Below, in pieces: positions 1 to 9,760 of a stretch of 64,000 bases of DNA. Made by a program: the position numbers and the translations under genes. Origin of the DNA: Marinobacter sp. DY40_1A1 (GTDB lineage: Bacteria; Pseudomonadota; Gammaproteobacteria; Pseudomonadales; Oleiphilaceae); assembly GCF_016597815.1 (NCBI RefSeq), contig NZ_VCHA01000001.1, forward strand, positions 1 to 64,000, written 5' to 3'. Every line of letters starts with the position of its first letter. Position 1 is the first letter of the stretch. The notes beneath the pieces are model-generated. The model was not told the origin of the DNA and did no database searches. It worked only from the letters and a program-made list of their open reading frames with translations.

Positions 1-1005
1 CGCGTCTGATCGGGTCGGCTGCGAGAGGCAGTGCCGGATAACAGCCAGTTTGCGTCGTCGGGTTCGGTTGCTCAGATAACCAAAATGGCGAATACGCATA
101 AAGCCTTTGGGCAGAATATGCTTCAGGAACCGCCGCACGAACTCTTGTCCCTCCAGCCATTGGGTCTTGATCCGGGAGTCATCGCGGTAATCCTTATATC
201 GGAACAAGATCCGGTCACCATCCATAGACAATAAACGCCCATTACTGATGGCGATTCGGTGCGTGTAGCGAGCCAGATAATCCACCACACTATCAGCCTG
301 GTTCAGGCAGTGCCGGGTGTAGACAACCCACTCTTGTTGCATCAGGCCGTTGAGCACGTCATCAACTTCACCACTTCGGGTAACCCGGTGCAGGTCTCCG
401 GCGTTCTCAGAGGTTCTCAGCAACGACACCATTCGCCCGCGAAAACGCCGGGATAAGGCCCGCACTGGGAATAGGTAGTCGTTTTTGGTTTTGTGCCAGT
501 CGCCGGTGTCGGTCAACACCCCGCCGGGAACCAGGCAGTGCACGTGAACATGACGACTCAGGTTCTGCCCCCAGGTGTGAAGCACCGCTGTCATGCCCAG
601 CTCGCCGCCAAGGTGCCGGGTGTTGCGCCCAAACTGGCTGAGCGTATCCCACGCCGCTGCGAACAAGCAGCGATAGATCACCTCGGGATGGATCTGAACC
701 CAGCCGTTCAAGGTATGGGGTAGCGTAAACACCAGATGGAAGTAAGGCACCGGCAACAACAGGGATCGCTGCCGTGCGCTCCATTGTTCCGTCGCACGCC
801 CCTGACATTGCGGGCAATGCCGATCCCGGCAGCCGTAATAGCAGATAGAACGGGCCTCGCAATGATCACAACGCATCTCCATACCGCCCATGCGGGCGGT
901 TCGGCAAGCCGTTAGCCGAGCGCAGACCTTGCGACGGTGACTGTCCAATGACTGACCCGGAAGGAATCGTTGCAGAATACTCTGGACGCTCAGTGTGGCT
1001 GTCAT
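1..1005 (-). CDS. IS91-family transposase (3' end beyond window edge)
   Basis: The reading frame opens at ATG 1003-1005 (MTATLSVQSILQ) and stays open to base 1, about 335 codons. An N-terminal zinc-binding region has CDHC then CRDRHCPQC, as in the zinc-ribbon of IS91 transposases. The HUH motif reads HVHVHCLVPGG, and a catalytic tyrosine region reads YLARYTHRIAISN. Near the left edge the frame still carries the family's IRHFGYLSNRTRRRKLA segment, so the gene looks intact as far as it can be read. Its start overlaps the recombinase stop by 4 bases, suggesting translational coupling. Function is known for the family: single-strand nicking and rolling-circle transposition. Confidence 0.9.
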   Translation of the reverse strand, partial: MTATLSVQSILQRFLPGQSLDSHRRKVCARLTACRTARMGGMEMRCDHCEARSICYYGCRDRHCPQCQGRATEQWSARQRSLLLPVPYFHLVFTLPHTLNGWVQIHPEVIYRCLFAAAWDTLSQFGRNTRHLGGELGMTAVLHTWGQNLSRHVHVHCLVPGGVLTDTGDWHKTKNDYLFPVRALSRRFRGRMVSLLRTSENAGDLHRVTRSGEVDDVLNGLMQQEWVVYTRHCLNQADSVVDYLARYTHRIAISNGRLLSMDGDRILFRYKDYRDDSRIKTQWLEGQEFVRRFLKHILPKGFMRIRHFGYLSNRTRRRKLAVIRHCLSQPTRSDA

Positions 1006-1856
1006 CCTGCACCTCCGAGACCCGCGATCAGGTCTGCAGGACCACGGTTCTGAGGTGTTGCCCCTGGCAACCAATGCAAATAACGCTGGGTACTGCGCAG
1101 ATCGCTATGACCCAGGAGTCGTTGCAACTCATGGAGAGGAACGCCCTGTTCTAACTGATGGGTGGCATAGGCGTGGCGCAGGGCATGAATACCTCCGCAC
1201 TTCTGAATGCCGCTGACGCGCTTGGCCTGGTGGTACACCTTCTGGGGTGTGGTGATATGAAGATGCTTGTCTGGCAGCAATTCACTGGGAAATAGCCAGG
1301 GCATGGGTCGACAGGTCCGCCAATACTGACGAAGCACCTGGAGCAATCCGGGGGCCAGGGGCACCATCCGGTCCTTGGCTCCCTTACCTTGAGCAACTCG
1401 AAGCAGGTGACGCTCACCATCAACATCCTTCACCTGCAACGCCACCGCTTCACTGACGCGCAAACCGCAACCGTAGGTGATGGACAGTAAGGCACGATGC
1501 TTGGGGTTGGAGACCGCGGACAGTATACGAGCGACCTCCTGTCGGGTCAGCAGTTCCGGAATGCGCTGAGGGCGCTTGGGTAAGACCAGTGTCACATCGA
1601 AGTGCGCCCAGTGCAGCACCTGCAAATACAGAAATCGAATGCCATGCAAATAGACGCGACAACTGGCCGGTGACAGGGAACGCTCCTGAACCAGATAGTT
1701 GAAATAGGCTTGTAAGTCATCGACCTTCAGCTGATCGGGCGAACGCCGATAATAACGGGCCAGCGCAGTGACGACATACAGATAGCTGTGCTGGGTTCGG
1801 GGGGAAAAGCCATGTTGGCACATGGCCTGGATCATGGTCTGACGTAGGGGTGTCAT
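1002..1856 (-). CDS. Tyrosine recombinase/integrase of the IS91-type element
   Basis: A 284-residue site-specific recombinase with an N-terminal SAM-like core-binding domain (about residues 1-85) and a C-terminal catalytic domain. The catalytic set is visible: Arg in CGLRVSEAVAL, Lys in GKGAKDR, the HALRH box, His in LLGHSDLRST and the nucleophile Tyr in TQRYLH. The ATG at 1856 is preferred over an upstream start at 1898 because an AGGAG ribosome site lies just before it. Tyrosine recombinase genes placed before IS91-type transposases recur in marine proteobacteria; its job in the element is not established. Its stop overlaps the transposase start. Confidence 0.88.
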   Translation of the reverse strand: MTPLRQTMIQAMCQHGFSPRTQHSYLYVVTALARYYRRSPDQLKVDDLQAYFNYLVQERSLSPASCRVYLHGIRFLYLQVLHWAHFDVTLVLPKRPQRIPELLTRQEVARILSAVSNPKHRALLSITYGCGLRVSEAVALQVKDVDGERHLLRVAQGKGAKDRMVPLAPGLLQVLRQYWRTCRPMPWLFPSELLPDKHLHITTPQKVYHQAKRVSGIQKCGGIHALRHAYATHQLEQGVPLHELQRLLGHSDLRSTQRYLHWLPGATPQNRGPADLIAGLGGAG

Positions 1857-1950
1857 GACGGATTCTCCTCTTCTGAATAGCCCACTTGGGCTAATCAAAA
1901 GTATCCGTCAGTCCTCCCAGCTTCGCAGGAAATGTGCGGGCGAAATCGCT

Positions 1951-1963
1951 ACCGCGAAGCGGT
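1951..1963. repeat. Small palindrome, candidate terminus of the IS91-type element
   Basis: ACCGC-GAA-GCGGT is a perfect 5-bp stem with a 3-base loop, placed between the recombinase gene and ureD. IS91-family ends carry short hairpins, and this is the only obvious one on this side. A GTTC tetranucleotide follows at 1967-1970. Assignment as the element's end is inference. Confidence 0.35.
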
Positions 1964-1987
1964 TTAGTTCAACAAGGATTGGATAGC

Positions 1988-2896
1988 ATGACGACTCTAT
2001 CTTTTATGCCTCTGAAACAAGGGGCTGTGGTGGATTCCGGGCATCGTTTTGATGCCAGTCGCCACTGGGCCGCCTCCCTCACACTGGGGTTCTGTGCCCG
2101 CGCAGACGGTGATGTCAGCATCACCCGCATGACGACAGCTCGCCACTATGGCCCCCTGCGGGTTCAACGGCCGTTTTATCCTGAAGGACGTGATGGCTGC
2201 TGCCACGTTTATCTTTTACACCCGCCAGGCGGCGTAGCCAGTGGGGATTCGCTCAATATAGATGTCAATGTCGGGGAGGGGGCTCACACCCTGTTAACTA
2301 CACCCGCCGCGAACAAACTTTATAGAGCCGACAGCAACGGTGTCGCCTGGAGCCAGCACACCCAGCTTAAAGTGGCTAATGGTGGGACGTTGGAGTGGCT
2401 GCCCCAGGAAACTCTGGCTTTTGATGGCTCCCGAGGTGAGCAAACTCTCATTATTGATCTGCAAGACAACGCCAAATGCCTGGGCTGGGAGATTCTCGGC
2501 CTTGGTCGCCCGGCGAGCGAATTGCCGTTTGCAAGCGGCTATCTGGAGCAAGGCTTTAAACTCACCCGAAATGGCCGGCCGCTGTGGCTGGAACGCCAAC
2601 GCATTGATCCTGGCCATCCGCGGTTTACCGGCAAATGGGGCCAAGGCGGCGCCACGGTTCACGCCACCATGTGGGCGGTAGGGCTGAGCGATCCTGAAGA
2701 AGCTGTTCAAGCGCTGCGAGAGCACATGCAGGCGTCCAGTCACTGGGCTGTTACCTGTCGTCGCGGAGTGATTTTGCTGCGCTATCTGGGCACTGAACGT
2801 AATCAGGTGTGGGATCTGTTTCAGCAGGCGCGGGATCTGCTCCGGCCGCGCCTTACAGGCCACAAGGCTATTGTACCGAGGATCTGGCTGACCTGA
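1988..2896 (+). CDS. ureD: Urease accessory protein UreD
   Basis: A 302-residue UreD/UreH homologue that, with UreF and UreG, forms the complex delivering nickel to apo-urease in the cytoplasm. Typical features are [13 protein letters not shown] near residue 50, [20 protein letters not shown] and [14 protein letters not shown] 1988 follows AAGGAT and begins at a natural N-terminus; an in-frame GTG at 1934 would add 18 residues and lie in the probable insertion-element end. ureD is first in the ureDABCEFG order common in Pseudomonas and relatives. The native upstream region is replaced by the IS91-type element, so expression may depend on a promoter in the element or on a short surviving leader. 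Confidence 0.95.
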   Translation: MTTLSFMPLKQGAVVDSGHRFDASRHWAASLTLGFCARADGDVSITRMTTARHYGPLRVQRPFYPEGRDGCCHVYLLHPPGGVASGDSLNIDVNVGEGAHTLLTTPAANKLYRADSNGVAWSQHTQLKVANGGTLEWLPQETLAFDGSRGEQTLIIDLQDNAKCLGWEILGLGRPASELPFASGYLEQGFKLTRNGRPLWLERQRIDPGHPRFTGKWGQGGATVHATMWAVGLSDPEEAVQALREHMQASSHWAVTCRRGVILLRYLGTERNQVWDLFQQARDLLRPRLTGHKAIVPRIWLT

Positions 2897-2967
2897 CTGC
2901 TCATGCTGAAGCTGTCGTACGGGTACAGGCCACTAACACAATAATATCGACAACAACGGAGTTAGTG

Positions 2968-3270
2968 ATGGAATTAGCACCAAGAGATAAAGACAAACTG
3001 CTGCTGTTCACCGCTGGCCTGCTCGCTGAACGCCGTAAGGAAAAAGGCCTCAAATTAAACTACCCGGAATCAGTCGCGCTGATCAGTTGCGCCATTATGG
3101 AAGGTGCCCGCGAAGGTCGTACTGTGGCGGATATGATGAGTGCCGGCCGCGAAATACTGACCCGTGACGATGTGATGGAAGGCGTTGCCGAGATGGTTCA
3201 GTCCGTTCAGGTAGAAGCAACCTTCCCCGACGGTACCAAACTGGTCACCGTCCATAACCCCATTGTGTGA
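2968..3270 (+). CDS. ureA: Urease subunit gamma UreA
   Basis: A 100-residue gamma subunit of urease, the nickel enzyme hydrolysing urea to ammonia and carbamate. Length and sequence (start [27 protein letters not shown]; end TVHNPIV) match the family closely. ATG 2968 is chosen because the protein then begins exactly as UreA does and ACGGAG lies upstream; an earlier in-frame start would overlap ureD. It follows ureD by 71 bases and precedes ureB by 11. Confidence 0.97.
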   Translation: MELAPRDKDKLLLFTAGLLAERRKEKGLKLNYPESVALISCAIMEGAREGRTVADMMSAGREILTRDDVMEGVAEMVQSVQVEATFPDGTKLVTVHNPIV

Positions 3271-3281
3271 GGAGGCACGCC

Positions 3282-3617
3282 ATGATTCCTGGTGAATATC
3301 AGTTGAAGAGCGAAGACATTGAGCTGTGCGTGGGGCGGGAAAGTATTTCTATGAGCGTCGCCAACACCGGCGACCGCCCAATACAGGTCGGCTCCCATTA
3401 TCACTTTGCAGAAACCAACCCCGCTTTACGTCTGGACCGAAAAAAAGCATACGGCTATCGCCTCGCCATCGCAGCGGGTACAGCGATTCGTTTTGAACCT
3501 GGCCAGACCCGCGAAGTGACATTGATACCCTATGTAGGTTTGCGCCGCATCTACGGTTTTCGTGGCGAAGTGATGGGCCCTTTGGATAAGAACCCGAACG
3601 AGGGAGCAAAATCATGA
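3282..3617 (+). CDS. ureB: Urease subunit beta UreB
   Basis: A 111-residue beta subunit, start MIPGEYQL, with the family's [10 protein letters not shown] and [12 protein letters not shown] segments. GGAGG sits just after the ureA stop, 8 bases before ATG 3282, favouring this over an in-frame start at 3267. It is separate from ureA and ureC, the three-subunit layout of most bacteria rather than the fused forms of Helicobacter. Its stop overlaps the ureC start (ATGA), so the two are translationally coupled. Confidence 0.97.
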   Translation: MIPGEYQLKSEDIELCVGRESISMSVANTGDRPIQVGSHYHFAETNPALRLDRKKAYGYRLAIAAGTAIRFEPGQTREVTLIPYVGLRRIYGFRGEVMGPLDKNPNEGAKS

Positions 3618-5317
3618 AGATTTCCCGGCAAGCTTATTCAGACATGTACGGCCCTACCACCGGCGACCGTATTCGCCTGGGTGATACGGAGCTGTGGATC
3701 GAAATCGAAAAGGATCACACCCATTACGGCGAAGAGGTGATGTTCGGTGGCGGAAAGGTTATTCGCGATGGCATGGGCCAAAGCCAGCGCTGTGATGATG
3801 CCGTAATGGATACGGTGATCACCAATGCGATTGTTATTGATTGGTGGGGCATAGTTAAGGCCGATGTGGGGCTGAAAAACGGTCGCATTGCCGCCATCGG
3901 CAAAGCCGGTAACCCCGACATCCAGCCCGATATTGACATAGTTATTGGTGCCGGCACTGAAATCATCGCCGGAGAAGGCCAGATACTTACCGCGGGCGCT
4001 GTCGACACTCACGTTCACTATATTTGCCCGCAGCAGGTTGATGAGGCCTTGATGAGCGGTCTTACCACCATGATTGGCGGCGGTACCGGGCCGGCAACGG
4101 GTTCCGTTGCGACCACCCACACTCCTGGCCCATGGCACTTGGGTAAAATGATGCAGGCGGTGGATGACCTGCCTATCAATATAGGTTTTCTCGGTAAAGG
4201 CAGCGCCAGTACGCCAGAAGCGCTGGAGCAGCAGGTGAAAGCCGGAGCCATGAGCCTGAAAATCCATGAGGATTGGGGCGCTGCGCCGGCCTCGATCAGC
4301 AATGCACTGGATGTAGCGGATCGCTACGATATACAGATTGCCATCCATGCCGACAGCCTGAACGAGTCCGGTTTTGTCGAGGACACCCTGGCTGCCTTCA
4401 AAGACCGTTGTATTCACACTTACCACACAGAAGGTGCAGGCGGTGGCCACGCGCCCGACATTATCGTTGCCTGCAGCCTGCCTAACGTGCTGCCGTCGTC
4501 TACCAACCCGACCCGGCCATATACCATCAACACTGTTGATGAGCATCTCGACATGTTGATGGAGTGCCATAACCTGGACCCCAACATCCCGGAAGACGTG
4601 GCTTTTGCGGATTCCCGTATTCGTCGTGAAACCATCGCCGCTGAAGACATTCTCCACGACATCGGCGTGATCTCCATGATCTCGTCAGACTCCCAGGCCA
4701 TGGGTCGCATTGGTGAAGTGGTCTGCCGCACCTGGCAAACCGCCCACAAAATGCGGGTTCAGCGAGGCTTGCTGCCGGAGGATCAGGAACGCGGTACCGA
4801 TAATTTTCGAGTGAAGCGTTATATCGCCAAATACACCATCAACCCAGCCATTACTCACGGTGTTGGCCATGAGGTTGGCTCTGTGGAAGTGGGTAAGTTG
4901 GCGGACCTTGTGCTTTGGAAACCCGCCTTCTTCGGCGTTAAGCCATCGATCATCCTCAAGGGTGGCATGATTGCAGGCGCGGCCATGGGCGATCCCAACG
5001 CTGCCATCTCCACGCCACAACCCGTGCATTACCGGCGCATGTTTGGGGCTTTGGGCAGGGCGGCCGCAGCCACCCGAATGACCTTTGTAAGCCAGGCGGC
5101 AATGAACACAGGGCTGGAAGAAAAACTGGGTCTGAAGAGCCCGCTGGTGGCTGTTAAAAACGTCCGCCAGATGCGCAAGAGCGATATGAAGTTGAATAGC
5201 GCCTACCCAAAACTGACGGTTGATCCGCAAACTTATGAAGTTCATGCAGACGGCGAGTTACTGACCTGTGAACCCCTCACAGAAGTGCCACTGGCTCAGC
5301 GCTATCACCTGTTTTAA
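3614..5317 (+). CDS. ureC: Urease subunit alpha UreC (catalytic)
   Basis: The 567-residue catalytic subunit. Nickel ligands and catalytic residues all appear, offset by one from Klebsiella numbering: H133 and H135 ([11 protein letters not shown]), the carbamylated K216 (SLKIHEDWG), H245, H271 ([13 protein letters not shown]), the mobile-flap C318-H319 (ECHNLDPN) and D359 (SSDSQAMGR). Nothing suggests inactivation. It is a cytoplasmic amidohydrolase-fold enzyme and needs UreDEFG, all encoded alongside, for nickel and CO2 insertion. Confidence 0.98.
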   Translation: MKISRQAYSDMYGPTTGDRIRLGDTELWIEIEKDHTHYGEEVMFGGGKVIRDGMGQSQRCDDAVMDTVITNAIVIDWWGIVKADVGLKNGRIAAIGKAGNPDIQPDIDIVIGAGTEIIAGEGQILTAGAVDTHVHYICPQQVDEALMSGLTTMIGGGTGPATGSVATTHTPGPWHLGKMMQAVDDLPINIGFLGKGSASTPEALEQQVKAGAMSLKIHEDWGAAPASISNALDVADRYDIQIAIHADSLNESGFVEDTLAAFKDRCIHTYHTEGAGGGHAPDIIVACSLPNVLPSSTNPTRPYTINTVDEHLDMLMECHNLDPNIPEDVAFADSRIRRETIAAEDILHDIGVISMISSDSQAMGRIGEVVCRTWQTAHKMRVQRGLLPEDQERGTDNFRVKRYIAKYTINPAITHGVGHEVGSVEVGKLADLVLWKPAFFGVKPSIILKGGMIAGAAMGDPNAAISTPQPVHYRRMFGALGRAAAATRMTFVSQAAMNTGLEEKLGLKSPLVAVKNVRQMRKSDMKLNSAYPKLTVDPQTYEVHADGELLTCEPLTEVPLAQRYHLF

Positions 5318-5337
5318 CCGTTTGTAAGGACATCAAA

Positions 5338-5886
5338 ATGCTTGAGTTAACACAAAGGCTGGATGGCAGTTCTGAAGGAGAGATCTACGACACTCTGACC
5401 CTGCCATACGAATTACGCATCCGGGGTCGGTTACGGGCCAAGACCGATAAGGGGCGCGACGTGGGATTGTTCCTTGATCGTGGTCCTGTGCTGCGTCATG
5501 GAGATCTGTTGCGCTCCAGTGGTGGCGAGACAGTTCGTGTTTGTGCTGCTGATGAGTCGGTCACAACCGCCTATATTGAAAATGGATTGCCTTTGGCGCG
5601 TCTGTGCTACCACCTTGGCAACCGCCATGTAACGCTTGCCTTGGGTGTTGAGGCAGACGGGCGCCACTGGGTCAGGTTTCCGCCAGATCACGTGCTGGAA
5701 GAGCTGGCCCAGCTGTTGGGGGCAAGCCTGGAGCACCATCTGGCGCCCTTTGATCCTGAGTCCGGTGCTTATGCCCATGCGGGGCGCGAGCACTCACATG
5801 GTCACGGGCACTCCCATAGCCATTCTCACCGTCACGACCATTCCCATGGTCATAGCCATGATGAAGAGCATAACCATGCACACTGA
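5338..5886 (+). CDS. ureE: Urease nickel metallochaperone UreE
   Basis: A 182-residue UreE. The first 150 residues carry the N-terminal peptide-binding and C-terminal metal-binding domains (CYHLGNRHV includes the conserved metal-binding His). From about residue 150 the tail is very rich in histidine (repeats of HSHGH and HDHSH), as in Klebsiella UreE, which can store several nickel ions. The dense CAT/CAC tract also spans the overlap with ureF. It hands nickel to UreG. Confidence 0.95.
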   Translation: MLELTQRLDGSSEGEIYDTLTLPYELRIRGRLRAKTDKGRDVGLFLDRGPVLRHGDLLRSSGGETVRVCAADESVTTAYIENGLPLARLCYHLGNRHVTLALGVEADGRHWVRFPPDHVLEELAQLLGASLEHHLAPFDPESGAYAHAGREHSHGHGHSHSHSHRHDHSHGHSHDEEHNHAH

Positions 5887-6571
5887 CAGCCAGCCCACCG
5901 TGCCGAGCGACTTGGCGTTGCTTGGGTTGATGCAACTGGTCAGCCCGGCTTTACCTATAGGAGCTTTTGCCTGGTCGCAAGGCCTGGAAAGCGCCTTTGA
6001 AATGGGTTGGGTTCGAAACGAAGAGGAGTTGGGCGAGTGGTTGGAAGGCGTTCTTGAGGATGGCTTGAGCCGGTGCGAGTTGCCGGTGCTATGCAGGCTA
6101 CACAACTGTTGGGCCAAGGGTGATAGCCGCGGACTTGCATACTGGAACGATTGGTTGAATGCCAGCCGGGAAACCGCCGAATTGAGTGACGAAGGAACGC
6201 GGTTAGGGCTGGCATTGCTTCGCCTGCTGACCAGTTTGAAGCTTGAGCCGCAGGCTGACCAGCTGCCGGAAGAGCCGGATTACGTGACGGTGTTTGCCTG
6301 GACGGCTTTCCAGCGACAAGTGCCAGTGCGCCATAGCATGCTCGGGTTTGTGTGGGGGTGGCTTGAAAATCAGCTCGCCGTTGCCTGTAAGGCAATGCCT
6401 TTGGGGCACACTGCAGCGCAACGCCTGAACGAACAGCTACGCCCGAAACTGGTGGCGGCGGTTGAAAGCGCACTGTCGCTACCTGACCAACAAATGGGCC
6501 CCATTCTGCCAGGGCTGGCGCTTGGCAGTGCCCAGCATGAAACCCAATATTCAAGACTATTCCGAAGCTGA
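5876..6571 (+). CDS. ureF: Urease accessory protein UreF
   Basis: A 231-residue UreF with the typical [21 protein letters not shown] near the N-terminus. ATG 5876 (MHTDSQPT) overlaps the ureE end by 11 bases; an in-frame ATG at 5861 would add five residues and cannot be excluded. UreF bridges UreD and UreG in the activation complex and gates GTP hydrolysis. Length is normal. Confidence 0.94.
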   Translation: MHTDSQPTVPSDLALLGLMQLVSPALPIGAFAWSQGLESAFEMGWVRNEEELGEWLEGVLEDGLSRCELPVLCRLHNCWAKGDSRGLAYWNDWLNASRETAELSDEGTRLGLALLRLLTSLKLEPQADQLPEEPDYVTVFAWTAFQRQVPVRHSMLGFVWGWLENQLAVACKAMPLGHTAAQRLNEQLRPKLVAAVESALSLPDQQMGPILPGLALGSAQHETQYSRLFRS

Positions 6572-6602
6572 TTGCTTTGAGTACACAGAGGGACAAACAA
6601 CG

Positions 6603-7241
6603 ATGAAACATTGTTTACGAGTAGGCGTTGGTGGGCCGGTAGGTTCCGGAAAAACGGCCCTGTTGCGGCAGCTGTGCAGTGCTTTGAAAGATCACTACGA
6701 CATAGCGGTAGTCACCAACGACATCTACACCCGTGAAGATGCCGACTTCCTGCTGAAACACGAGGCGCTGCCTGCAGACCGTATTTTGGGGGTAGAAACC
6801 GGGGGGTGCCCGCACACGGCTATCCGTGAAGATGCGTCCATGAACCTGGCGGCCATTGATGACCTACAGGCGCGCCATCCAAATCTGGAGCTTGTATTGG
6901 TGGAATCTGGTGGCGACAACCTCGCAGCTACGTTCAGCCCGGAGCTGTCGGATTTGACCCTGTACGTTATCGATGTTGCGGCTGGCGACAAAATTCCACG
7001 CAAAGGCGGCCCCGGCATCACGAAGTCAGACCTGCTGATCATCAACAAGATCGACATCGCTGAATACGTACATGCTTCGCTGGATGTGATGGAGCGGGAT
7101 TCCAGAAAAATGCGAGGTGATCGTCCCTTCGTATTCACCAATCTGTACGACGGTGTTGGCCTTGAAGAGATAATCAGCTTCATTCTGAAACAGGGCATGC
7201 TGCCCGAACGTCGACCTGAAAAACTCACCGATACCGCCTGA
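6603..7241 (+). CDS. ureG: Urease GTPase UreG
   Basis: A 212-residue SIMIBI-class GTPase. The P-loop is GGPVGSGKT (residues 8-16), followed by [10 protein letters not shown], the nickel-binding CPH motif in [22 protein letters not shown] and the base-specificity NKID. ATG 6603 gives the canonical start [11 protein letters not shown]. UreG binds nickel with GTP and drives urease maturation. It is the last classical ure gene, 47 bases before the hupE/ureJ permease. Confidence 0.97.
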   Translation: MKHCLRVGVGGPVGSGKTALLRQLCSALKDHYDIAVVTNDIYTREDADFLLKHEALPADRILGVETGGCPHTAIREDASMNLAAIDDLQARHPNLELVLVESGGDNLAATFSPELSDLTLYVIDVAAGDKIPRKGGPGITKSDLLIINKIDIAEYVHASLDVMERDSRKMRGDRPFVFTNLYDGVGLEEIISFILKQGMLPERRPEKLTDTA

Positions 7242-7288
7242 GTGCACACAAGCCTGACAATAAACGCAGAGAATAGACGGAGAGTACT

Positions 7289-7873
7289 ATGACCAGAATA
7301 ACCAAGTTGCTGATGACCGTTGGCTTGATGTTGACTGCTACCCTCGCTGTGGCGCACACGGGTGAGGCTAACCACACCCATAGCGGTTTTCTCAGCGGAT
7401 TGTTGCACCCGATGTTGGGCATAGACCATTTGTTGGCCATGGCCGCCATTGGTTTCTGGAGCGTTCGACAGAACCGGGTCATGAAAAACGCAATACCGTT
7501 ATTTGTAGTGGGAGGCATGGTGTTGGGCGCAGCTATCGCCTGGGGTGGTGTTAGCCTGGTGGGTGTGGAAACCGGCATTGCCATGTCGGTGCTCCTGGCC
7601 GGAGTGCTGATTGCCACCATGGCAAAACTGCCAACGGCTGTCGGGGGCGCTTTGGTTGCTCTGTTCATGATCACCCACGGTTATGCGCACGGCACTGAAA
7701 TGGCTGCAGGCTCCAGTTTGGTGGCATACATGGCCGGCTTCGTTGTGGCTACTCTGGCGATTACCTTTGTGGGGCGTGGTTTGGGAACCTTGATGTTGAA
7801 GGCCGATAACCGTGTTACCCGTGCATTGGGTGGAGTGGTTGCTGTTGTAGGCGGTGTTTTGGCTGCAGGCTGA
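7289..7873 (+). CDS. ureJ: HupE/UreJ-family membrane protein, probable nickel permease
   Basis: A 194-residue membrane protein with a cleavable-looking signal (MTRITKLLMTVGLMLTATLAVAH) and the family signature HPMLGIDHLLAM at about residue 35, then roughly five to six hydrophobic segments. HupE/UreJ proteins are thought to move nickel into the cell for hydrogenase or urease. Position as the last gene of the urease operon supports a nickel role; no hydrogenase genes are seen here. A strong terminator follows. Confidence 0.88.
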   Translation: MTRITKLLMTVGLMLTATLAVAHTGEANHTHSGFLSGLLHPMLGIDHLLAMAAIGFWSVRQNRVMKNAIPLFVVGGMVLGAAIAWGGVSLVGVETGIAMSVLLAGVLIATMAKLPTAVGGALVALFMITHGYAHGTEMAAGSSLVAYMAGFVVATLAITFVGRGLGTLMLKADNRVTRALGGVVAVVGGVLAAG

Positions 7874-7907
7874 TGTCTTTGGATAGTTAAAGCATTCCAG
7901 CCACACT

Positions 7908-7945
7908 AAAAAGCCCGCCGGGGATATCCTCGGCGGGCTTTTTTT
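7908..7945. terminator. Bidirectional intrinsic terminator between ureJ and narK
   Basis: A perfect 10-bp stem AAGCCCGCCG / CGGCGGGCTT (7911-7920 and 7931-7940) with a 10-base loop is flanked by an A-run on the left and a T-run on the right. It lies between two converging genes and would work in both directions. Confidence 0.9.
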
Positions 7946-7967
7946 GTCTGCGGTTTAGCTGGGCGCT

Positions 7968-9560
7968 TTAAGGGTTCTTGATGTATGCGCCTTTGCGCAG
8001 GTAGAACCACCAGTTAACGACCAGGCACAAAGCGTAGAACACTGCGAACCCGTACATAGCCACTTCCGGAGTGCCCGCCTGAATCTGCTGACCTAGCAGC
8101 TTGGGCGCAATAAAGGCACCGTAGGCGGCTATGGCGCTGGTCCAGCCAAGTACCGGGCCCTTCTGCTGCTGGTTAAAGATATAACCAATGCTGCGGAAGG
8201 TAGAGCCGTTGCCGATGCCGCTGGCCGCGAACATCACAATGAACAGGATCAGGAACAGGGCAAAGTAGCTGTTGGGGTCGGTGGAGTTGTAGGCCAGCAT
8301 CATCACATAGCCAGTCGCTACAGAGGCCACCACCATTACCACCGAGATGATCTGGGTAACGATAGAGCCACCGAACTTGTCGGAAATCCAGCCACCTACA
8401 GGGCGAATCAGAGCGCCTACAAAGGGTCCCATCCAGGCCCAGGTCAGTGCGCTCGGTGCATTCGGGTTAACAACGCGGGTTACAGTGCCGTCGGCAGCCA
8501 CTTCCATCATGTTGCCGAAGATAACGCCTATAGACAGTGGCAGCGCAGCAGAGAAGCCAATGAACGAGCCAAAGGTCAGAATGTACAGCACGGTCATCGA
8601 CCAGGTGTGCTTGTTGCTGAAAATGGCAAACTGGTTCTTGATGTTGGGCTTGATGTCGCCGGGGATCAGACGCAGAAGAACCACAGTCAGAATGATGGTT
8701 AGCGGCAGGGCCAGCCACATGTTCATTACTGTGAGGGCCCAGACACCGATTACCGAGGTGAGAATGCCCACACCGTAGAGACCAAGTATTTTGCTGAAGG
8801 CAGACACAGGGTTGCCCGGGTTAGGGGTAACGACCTTGAGGTTGTTCATGCCAAACCAGCCGGCAAAGGCCAGGGGAATGAGGAATACCAGCCAGATAAA
8901 GCCGGCGTTCTGGATCCAGGTGTCGGTGCCGGCTTCAATACGGCCGATGAGGGTTCCGCTTGGACTTTGCAGTTGCATAGGGTCGCCGGCCAGGACTCCG
9001 AATATGCCGACTGTCATCACCAAAGGGATCAGAACCTGCATGGTGGTAACGCCAAAGTTACCGAGGCCCGCATTCATGCCAAGACCATAGCCTTGCTTGC
9101 TTTTGGGGTAGAAGGAGCTGATGTTGCTCATAGAGCAGGCAAAGTTGCCGCCACCGATGCCCGAGAGCAGGGCAAGAGCCTGGAACACGATGAATGGAGT
9201 ATCGGGATTCATCAGTGCAATACCGGTGCCCGCAGCGGGTATCATGAGCAGCGCAGTGGTCAGAAAGATGGTGTTGCGGCCACCGGCAATCTTGATCATG
9301 AACGATGCCGGGATCCGCAGAGTAGCACCGGACAAGCCGGCAATCGCCGAAAGAGTGAAAAGCTGTTCAATGGTGAAGTCAAAGCCCAGGTTTTTCATCT
9401 GGGTTGTGATCATTCCCCACATCAGCCAGACGGCAAAGCCCATCAACAGACTGGGTATGGATATCCACAGGTTACGGGAGGCAATACGTTTGCCTTCCTT
9501 TTCCCAGAATTCATCATTTTCGACATCCCAGTGCTCGATGTCGGCGTTGGTTTTAGCCAT
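7968..9560 (-). CDS. narK: Nitrate/nitrite transporter, NarK family (MFS)
   Basis: A 530-residue major facilitator protein with about 12 membrane segments and a hydrophilic 30-residue N-terminus. The nitrate-porter signature GGGNFACSMSNISSFYPK and a second glycine-rich NAGLGNFGVTTMQ identify the NarK/NasA family. It probably exchanges nitrate for nitrite, or imports nitrate, in the inner membrane. Unlike Pseudomonas, where narK1 and narK2 sit together before narG, this copy lies about 54 kb from the narG start and beside nnrS. A symmetric element with an FNR-like core lies 94 bases upstream. Confidence 0.93.
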   Translation of the reverse strand: MAKTNADIEHWDVENDEFWEKEGKRIASRNLWISIPSLLMGFAVWLMWGMITTQMKNLGFDFTIEQLFTLSAIAGLSGATLRIPASFMIKIAGGRNTIFLTTALLMIPAAGTGIALMNPDTPFIVFQALALLSGIGGGNFACSMSNISSFYPKSKQGYGLGMNAGLGNFGVTTMQVLIPLVMTVGIFGVLAGDPMQLQSPSGTLIGRIEAGTDTWIQNAGFIWLVFLIPLAFAGWFGMNNLKVVTPNPGNPVSAFSKILGLYGVGILTSVIGVWALTVMNMWLALPLTIILTVVLLRLIPGDIKPNIKNQFAIFSNKHTWSMTVLYILTFGSFIGFSAALPLSIGVIFGNMMEVAADGTVTRVVNPNAPSALTWAWMGPFVGALIRPVGGWISDKFGGSIVTQIISVVMVVASVATGYVMMLAYNSTDPNSYFALFLILFIVMFAASGIGNGSTFRSIGYIFNQQQKGPVLGWTSAIAAYGAFIAPKLLGQQIQAGTPEVAMYGFAVFYALCLVVNWWFYLRKGAYIKNP

Positions 9561-9645
9561 AAGAATACTCCTCGGTTAGCCTGCCCGGTGCCGCATGGGG
9601 CGCGGTTTGCGGGCTTCTTGTTACCATTGTGCAAAGTGATGCACC

Positions 9646-9668
9646 TGACTAATCATGATATTAGTCAA
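9646..9668 (-). promoter_or_regulatory. Palindromic operator with FNR/ANR-like core upstream of narK
   Basis: Arms TGACTAAT (9646-9653) and ATTAGTCA (9660-9667) are perfect reverse complements around CATGAT. Read on the minus strand, TTGAC-TAAT-ATCAT (9655-9668) matches TTGAT-N4-ATCAA at 8 of 10 positions. It ends 94 bases before the narK start. Role as an ANR/DNR site is inferred; the larger palindrome could bind another regulator. Confidence 0.5.
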
Positions 9669-9760
9669 GGAAAAAAATTTGGCAGCGAGGTGTGCCGGGA
9701 CGCTTGATGCCCGATGCTGGAATTGGCGTTATTAATCTATATAAATCATGTGGATACAGC

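Larger units (their letters stand above)
1..1965 (-). mobile_element. IS91-family insertion element (partial, right part only)
   Basis: Two coupled minus-strand genes form the element: a tyrosine recombinase followed by an IS91-type HUH/Y2 transposase that runs off the left edge. Elements of this family move by a rolling-circle-like mechanism and do not leave terminal inverted repeats or target duplications. The end near ureD holds a short palindrome (1951-1963) that could be the termination end, but I cannot fix the exact junction; the origin end lies outside the window. The first ureD codons begin only about 25 bases beyond this palindrome, so the element sits directly upstream of the urease operon. 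Confidence 0.82.

Noticed and set aside
407..862. 151-codon frame on the minus strand inside the transposase
   Set aside because: The transposase frame (start 1005) runs continuously through here with zinc-ribbon and HUH motifs; this frame is out of register.
3638..4657. Long open frame (339 codons) opposite ureC
   Set aside because: It lies wholly inside ureC on the other strand, has no recognisable domain and is explained by codon bias of the real gene.
5770..5886. Repetitive CAT/CAC tract as a nucleotide repeat array
   Set aside because: It is the histidine-rich tail of UreE, a known nickel-binding feature.
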